Positions 58,410 through 64,000 of a DNA stretch of 64,000 nucleotides are shown piece after piece (the first letter of the stretch is position 1; each line of letters begins with the position of its first letter). Origin of the DNA: Crotalaria pallida (taxonomy: Eukaryota; Streptophyta; Magnoliopsida; Fabales; Fabaceae); assembly GCA_037953625.1 (NCBI GenBank), contig CM075651.1:141326501-141390500 (forward strand), given 5' to 3'. The notes under the pieces were generated by a model. That model was given only the letters and a program-made list of their open reading frames with translations, did not search any database and was not told the origin of the DNA. Both the position numbers and the translations under genes were made by a program.

Positions 58410-60065
58410 CTTTTTTAGTTTGACTTTATGCTTATTTTAATCTTTTGTTAGCGTAATTTTGATTATCAAAGTGATAATTATTATTCCCTATAAGAAAAAA
58501 AAAAGCTTCTATTAGTTTAAAATATATAAAAAAAATTAGTTAATTTTTCAAAATTTTGTTTGGATACTTTTTTAAAACATTTATAGTGTATAATTATTTC
58601 ATTTAATTTTTGTTTTATTTTTAATATTATTTTCTTAAAACACTTCTATTTTTTTAATTTAAAAGAATTAAACACAATCAACTAATCTCTTTAATAAATA
58701 TGAAATTAGATTTTTTTTTATGTCTCAAACTTGAGAAACTCTCATTTAATTCATTTCTATTATTGTTGTCTTTTAGTATTAACTGTATCTTTGACAAATC
58801 TGAAAGCAACTAGTTGATGATTTTTTTTTTTTAAATTTATGTAGATGAATTTAAACAGTGCTATAAAAAATTAAGAAATGTGTTATAATAAGGATATACA
58901 TATGTAAGAGGAGAGATAAGTTTACACATCTTACACCGCTTGTAACTTTTTATATATTATTATTAGAATTGTGTAGCTTAGGCCTAACTCAACCCCAAAA
59001 GCTAGCTCATAGGGTGAGGGATGCCTTAGCCTTTATAAGCATTGGCCAGACCATATTCCCATCCGATGTGGAACTTATCTTAACATATATATCAAAAAGT
59101 ATTAGTATATTTTATATTGAGAATAGTTTTTTTTTAGGGGATATATTGAGAATAGTTAATTTGGTGCACATGAATATTTATTTTATTGTTAATTGTTGTA
59201 CTAATGAAGTTAATAATTTTGAAAATGTGTAACGTTATTGTTAATTGCTAATGTTAATAGTAATAAAAGTATAGCAAAAGTCAAAAGCAGAAAGTGGGTG
59301 GTGCAGTTCATTCCAACTCATATACACATTACCCCTCATTCTAAAGCAACTGCCTGTCTGGTTGGTTACAATAATTTATTCTGAAAGTATTCTTAAATAC
59401 TCCTTCCACAAATGAAGGGTCCTCTCTCCCACTCCACCAACTTTCTAAAAGGTGTTCAAAGACAAGACTTGTCCTCATTCTTTTCAAGTTCCTTCTCAGG
59501 AAAATTCTCACTCTTTGCTTTCCTTTGCTTATTTTCCAAGCTAACAGACTTCAACATTGTCTGCTAATTCTAATGGTACAAATTATGTTCCTTTAATGTT
59601 ATGTGTCTGTCACACTGTGAGCATTGAGGTTTGTATTTGCCTTTGCTTCTTGTCCTCATCACATGTTTTTGATGACTTGATGTATGATAACATGTCCTTT
59701 CATAGTACTTTGTTTCTTACTTCATCCTTGTCCTTGTCTCCTCTGCAGTTACTTGTTTTTTTTTTTTTTCCTTTAAAACGTTGTTTTTGCTGCTATGTTT
59801 GCAGGATTTGTTGACAACAACATAAAAATATATTGGCATAAATAAAACAAAAATCTCCACATAAACATACACTCATCGACTAATGTCCATAGTTTATCTA
59901 TTTCTGGCATCATATCCATAGTTAACGCGCATGCATCATTTTTAAGTTATACTAGTAGTTTTTTAGTTGTAGTAATCATTATGCTTTGTCAGTCACTTAT
60001 GATTTAAGTTTTTGTTTTATTTTTTTATAATTTTCAGTTGTGAATTTAACTACGTGAAAGTTTCA
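58410..60065. other. Intergenic and 5' UTR of ECA2
   Basis: AT-rich to about 59280. The pyrimidine-rich stretch from about 59400 looks like the ECA2 leader. A clear 3' splice site (TAATTTTCAG, ending at 60037) just before the start codon suggests a 5' UTR intron. No other gene was supported. Confidence 0.45.
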
Positions 60066-63992
<3,927 letters not shown>

Positions 63993-64000
63993 TAGAACTG

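Noticed and set aside
59557..59814. 85-aa frame before ECA2
   Set aside because: Lies in the probable leader or UTR intron of ECA2, with biased composition and no motif.

Overview
The window is nuclear DNA of a flowering plant, most likely a legume. It is AT-rich, its genes have GT-AG introns, its predicted proteins match plant families closely, and transposable elements fill the space between genes. The legume assignment is inferred from protein and repeat character and is not proven by the sequence alone.

Six protein-coding genes could be modelled to exact splice sites. From left to right they are: an ORM/ORMDL regulator of sphingolipid synthesis (minus strand, 3 exons, 157 aa); a WNK-type kinase of the WNK8-like group (plus, 7 coding exons, 660 aa); a Yippee-like zinc-binding protein (plus, 2 exons, 106 aa); a KIC/PBP1-type single EF-hand calcium sensor (plus, intronless, 125 aa); the SR splicing factor RS31 (minus, 5 exons, 255 aa, with one GC-AG intron); and an ER-type calcium ATPase of the ECA2 type (plus, cut by the right edge after about 861 of about 1050 residues). 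A lone tRNA-Val(AAC) gene lies at 13.8 kb on the minus strand. The genes act in different processes and do not form an operon or cluster.

The rest is mostly mobile DNA, and many elements keep both ends and their target-site duplications (TSDs). 0.1-0.9 kb: a complete Cassandra TRIM with 5S-rRNA-like LTRs. 2.0 kb: a 171-bp near-perfect palindrome. 3.0-4.1 kb: a decayed PIF/Harbinger ORF1-type gene. 24.9-32.5 kb: a Mutator-type element with a 9-bp TSD, into which a 6.6-kb Sirevirus-like Copia retrotransposon inserted recently; this Copia element lacks reverse transcriptase and RNase H. 32.5-35.3 kb: a dense MITE cluster, including a Stowaway nested in a Stowaway. 36.1-38.4 kb: a 2.2-kb element with about 220-bp terminal inverted repeats and a GC-rich snap-back inside. 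42.6-43.8 kb: a short hAT element followed directly by a SINE. 50.4-58.4 kb: a Gypsy-like LTR, a decayed Copia pol, a second LTR, two TIR elements with 8-bp TSDs, a Tourist-like MITE and a second SINE of the same family.

No CRISPR array, prokaryotic operon or clearly new protein system was seen. The most unusual items are the palindrome, the nested-element architecture, the CTCGAG-rich repeat clusters in the Copia LTRs and the GC-AG intron in RS31.
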